Shown here one piece after another: positions 12,329-13,951 of a stretch of 13,951 nucleotides of DNA. The stretch lies in assembly GCA_038316355.1 (NCBI GenBank), contig JBBQAO010000092.1, positions 1 to 13,951 on the forward strand. The letters are read 5' to 3'. The translations under genes were made by a program, and so were the position numbers. Positions within the stretch are counted from its first letter, which is position 1; the number at the start of each line of letters is the position of its first letter. The notes under the pieces are model-generated. The model made no database searches. It was not told where the DNA came from and saw only the letters and a program-made list of their open reading frames with translations. The stretch is from Ga0077527 sp038316355. GTDB lineage: Bacteria > Pseudomonadota > Gammaproteobacteria > Burkholderiales > SG8-41.

Positions 12329-12964
12329 TCATTTTTCATTCATCATTCGGCACAGGCTGTAGAGCATGCCCGCGGTGGCGCCCCAGATATAACGCCCGTC
12401 GTACGGAATCGCCAGATAATGACGGTGACGGCCGCGGAAATGATATTCGCGGCGCTGGTAATTGGTTAGGTCGAGGAAATAGTCCAGCGGCGCCTCGAAA
12501 ATGTCGGCCACTTCGAAAACATCAGGCACGAGCGTGAACGGCGGCTCGATCCAACCCACCACCGGCGTGATGCGAAAGCCTGACGGAATCTCGTAACCTG
12601 GCAGACGGCCGAGCAGCGTCACGCAGTCGGATGCCAGACCGATTTCTTCGTTCATTTCGCGCAGCGCAGTCGCTTCGCGGTCAGCATCCTCCGGCTCGAC
12701 GCGGCCACCGGGAAAACTGACTTGTCCACCATGATCGCGCAGGTGCGCGGTGCGCTGGGTCAGCAGCACCTGCACCCCTGCCGCGCGGTTGACCAGCGGC
12801 ACCAGCACCGCGGCTTCGGTCACCTTGGTGCCCTCCTGCAGCGAAATCGCGTGCAGATCCAGCGGGTCGTGTGCCGGGGGCGGACGCCGCAACCCGACGC
12901 GGACGGCGTCTGCGGTCAGCGGGAATAAGCCGGGGGCAGCGCTTGTTAATGGGATGTCGTTCAT
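12329..12964 (-). CDS. nudL: NudL-type Nudix hydrolase (probable CoA pyrophosphatase)
   Basis: 211 residues. The UPF0035/NudL pattern LLTQRTAHLRDHGGQVSFPGG (67-87) runs straight into the Nudix box, with the metal-binding core REMNEEIGL (102-110). These enzymes cleave CoA or acyl-CoA to 4'-phosphopantetheine and 3',5'-ADP. The glutamate normally seven residues before the RE is replaced by Ala, as also happens in E. coli NudL. The C-terminal WGATAGMLYSL is a conserved family end. No Shine-Dalgarno precedes the ATG (12962-12964); TAGAAT lies exactly 6 nt upstream, which predicts a leaderless message. It is divergent from the small secreted-protein gene at 13072. Substrate is inferred from family. 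Confidence 0.92.
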   Translation of the reverse strand: MNDIPLTSAAPGLFPLTADAVRVGLRRPPPAHDPLDLHAISLQEGTKVTEAAVLVPLVNRAAGVQVLLTQRTAHLRDHGGQVSFPGGRVEPEDADREATALREMNEEIGLASDCVTLLGRLPGYEIPSGFRITPVVGWIEPPFTLVPDVFEVADIFEAPLDYFLDLTNYQRREYHFRGRHRHYLAIPYDGRYIWGATAGMLYSLCRMMNEK

Positions 12965-12970
12965 GGGGAA

Positions 12971-12976
12971 ATTCTA
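12971..12976 (-). promoter_or_regulatory. -10 box of a probable leaderless nudL promoter
   Basis: TAGAAT on the minus strand sits 6 nt before the nudL ATG, so transcription at the normal distance would start on the A of the ATG. No convincing -35 is present. The same geometry is seen at pgi (TACAAT, 6 nt, ATG). Confidence 0.45.
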
Positions 12977-12996
12977 CCCGTAACCGATGGCCGGCT

Positions 12997-13025
12997 TTTA
13001 TGCCACACTAGCCGCGTAATACAAA
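12997..13025 (+). promoter_or_regulatory. Weak candidate promoter for the small secreted protein
   Basis: TTTATG (12997-13002), a 17-bp spacer and TACAAA (13020-13025) lie about 47 bp upstream of the ATG at 13072. The spacing is ideal but the -35 match is poor. It is the only reasonable pair in the 107-bp divergent gap. Confidence 0.3.
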
Positions 13026-13071
13026 TCCCGCGACAACCCGCACCCTGACACATCTCTCAAGGAGAACCACG

Positions 13072-13323
13072 ATGAAAAAACTGACCATCAGCGCAATCGC
13101 CACCGCCCTTTTGTTCGCCAGCAGCGCCGCGCTGGCGTTCCACTGCCCCGCCGACATGAAAAAAATCGATGAGGCGATGTCCAAGAAACCGAAACTGAGC
13201 GCCGAGCAGATGGCTGACGTGAAAAAATTCCGCGCTGAAGGTGAAGTCTTCCACAAAGCCGGCAAACACCAGGAATCAGTGGATACCCTGGCCAAGGCGA
13301 TGAAAATTCTCGACGTCAAATAA
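13072..13323 (+). CDS. Small secreted protein of unknown function
   Basis: 83 residues. A clear Sec signal peptide (MKKLTISAIATALLFASSAALA, cleavage expected after Ala22) leaves a mature periplasmic protein of about 61 residues. The mature part is Lys-rich and helical, has one cysteine (FHCPADMKK), and contains 'GEVFHKAGKHQESVDTLAKAMKIL' near the C-terminus, which reads like one TPR helix pair. AAGGAG precedes the ATG at good spacing and a strong terminator follows, so this is a genuine, separately expressed gene. I do not recognise a named family. A single TPR-like unit usually works by binding a partner, but none is indicated by the neighbours. Confidence 0.85.
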   Translation: MKKLTISAIATALLFASSAALAFHCPADMKKIDEAMSKKPKLSAEQMADVKKFRAEGEVFHKAGKHQESVDTLAKAMKILDVK

Positions 13324-13350
13324 GCGACTGCCCTCAACAGACGCAAATGA

Positions 13351-13379
13351 AAATCCCCGCCGGTCCGCGGGGATTTTTT
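13351..13379 (+). terminator. Strong intrinsic terminator
   Basis: A 10-bp perfect stem, AAATCCCCGC / GCGGGGATTT (13351-13360 / 13367-13376), has the 6-nt loop CGGTCC and a T-run to 13379. It lies 28 bp after the stop of the small secreted protein gene. This is the clearest terminator in the window. Confidence 0.93.
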
Positions 13380-13393
13380 CAACAACGCAATAT

Positions 13394-13430
13394 TTTTAAA
13401 GCATCAACCCCGTCAAGGCGAGGCTGATGC
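13394..13430 (-). terminator. Probable terminator of the lysine-rich repeat protein gene
   Basis: The arms GCATCA (13401-13406) and TGATGC (13425-13430) pair outside a second, nearly perfect CCCCG / CGAGG stem. Read on the minus strand the hairpin is followed by TTTAAAAATATT. It is placed 25 bp downstream of the stop of the convergent minus-strand gene. The broken T-run makes it weaker than the neighbour at 13351. Confidence 0.55.
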
Positions 13431-13454
13431 GTTCTGTGCCGACCCTGCTGACAA

Positions 13455-13951
13455 CTATTTGTTCTGGTCAGCCTTCAGATTGCTGCGGTCCACCGCGATA
13501 TCCTTCTTCTCGCCTTTGATGGCCTGGCGGTCCTTGTAAATCTGTTCCGAATCCTTCGATTCTGCAGCCATTTTTCCATCCGCCTTGTCAGCTTTCATCG
13601 TGACCTGATCTGACTTCAGCTTCTTTTGCTCCCTCTGCAATGCTGTTTTGTCGGATTTCTGCTGCAGCGATCCCGGTTTGTCAGCCGCAAAGTCCTTTTT
13701 TTGACCCTTGATATTCTGCCGATCCTTGTAGACCCGCTCCGAGTCCTTGGACTCAGCGGCCATTTTTCCCGTCGCCTTGTCCGCCTTCATCCGTGCCTGG
13801 TCCACTTTCAGTTGCTGTTTTTCCCGCTGTAATGCAGCGTCATCCGATTTTATTTGCGCCTGATCTTCCTTGACCATCGGTGAAGAATGGGCATTGACCG
13901 AAACTGAAGTCAAAGCAAATGCTGCGGCTACTGCCGCCATACCTACTTTAT
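13455..13951 (-). CDS. Secreted, lysine-rich two-repeat protein, N-terminus cut by window edge
   Basis: At least 165 residues. The frame is still open at the window end (...KVG before the first visible Met at 13938-13940), and the text KVGMAAVAAAFALTSVSVNA is a signal peptide, so the true start is probably just outside. Numbering from that Met, the mature protein is two tandem 64-residue repeats (about 32-95 and 96-159): 'ALQREKQQLKVDQARMKADK', then GKMAAESKDSE, a Tyr, KDRQ and IKG-KKD. A smaller motif, LKxDQxxMKADK, recurs inside. It is extremely Lys/Asp/Gln-rich and probably forms coiled coil or disordered helix in the periplasm. I know no function for it; similar low-complexity stress-type proteins exist, but that is only resemblance. 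Confidence 0.8.
   Translation of the reverse strand, partial: KVGMAAVAAAFALTSVSVNAHSSPMVKEDQAQIKSDDAALQREKQQLKVDQARMKADKATGKMAAESKDSERVYKDRQNIKGQKKDFAADKPGSLQQKSDKTALQREQKKLKSDQVTMKADKADGKMAAESKDSEQIYKDRQAIKGEKKDIAVDRSNLKADQNK

Overview
The window looks like GC-rich chromosomal DNA from a betaproteobacterium. The protein families and gene order (orn, M48 peptidase, pterin dehydratase, rsgA and a CobD/CbiB-like gene; a DUF938 methyltransferase; an 'MNRAFVKE' GreA/GreB-like protein; DUF6494; an EI24 protein) fit the Rhodocyclales/Nitrosomonadales/Burkholderiales side of that class. This is a judgement from remembered protein families, not a database result. There is no tRNA, rRNA, transposase, prophage or CRISPR array. 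Nearly everything is housekeeping or envelope-related.

Layout. (1) 1-152: 3' end of a MoaD/ThiS-like sulfur-carrier gene. (2) 285-1288, minus: compact yqjD-yqjE-yqjK cluster of small membrane-associated proteins. (3) 1468-3302, minus: cidA/lrgA - lrgB - EI24 membrane-protein operon. It diverges from pgi (3374-5029, plus) across a 70-bp region with a nested dyad and two outward-facing TACAAT boxes. (4) 5030-5123: inverted array of 9-bp CACAGAG units directly after the pgi stop, then a DUF6494 gene. (5) orn (minus) diverges from an M48 protease - pterin carbinolamine dehydratase - rsgA operon (plus, 6045-8533). (6) 8561-8721: a second inverted array, made of 10-bp units, between the convergent rsgA and CobD/CbiB-like genes. 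(7) 8747-10286, minus: CobD/CbiB-like gene and a GreA/GreB-like gene, separated by a third short-unit array (10-bp AT-rich units). (8) 10419-12964, minus: nudL-type Nudix hydrolase, patatin-like phospholipase and DUF938 methyltransferase, the last two overlapping as TAATG. (9) 13072-13951: a small secreted protein with a textbook terminator, convergent with a lysine-rich repeat protein that runs off the window.

How the genes relate. orn (end stage of RNA decay), rsgA (30S subunit maturation), M48 (membrane protein quality control or prenyl-type proteolysis) and the Gre-like protein are cell-maintenance functions. The cid/lrg genes opposite pgi place a transporter or holin-like pair beside a central sugar-metabolism gene.

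Most interesting features. No clear new multi-gene system is visible. What stands out is non-coding: three, perhaps four, intergenic elements built on one plan (short 9-10-bp units repeated several times, then inverted around a core) but with unrelated unit sequences, two of them starting at or covering a stop codon; a divergent promoter/dyad whose pgi side looks leaderless; and a second strong leaderless candidate at nudL.
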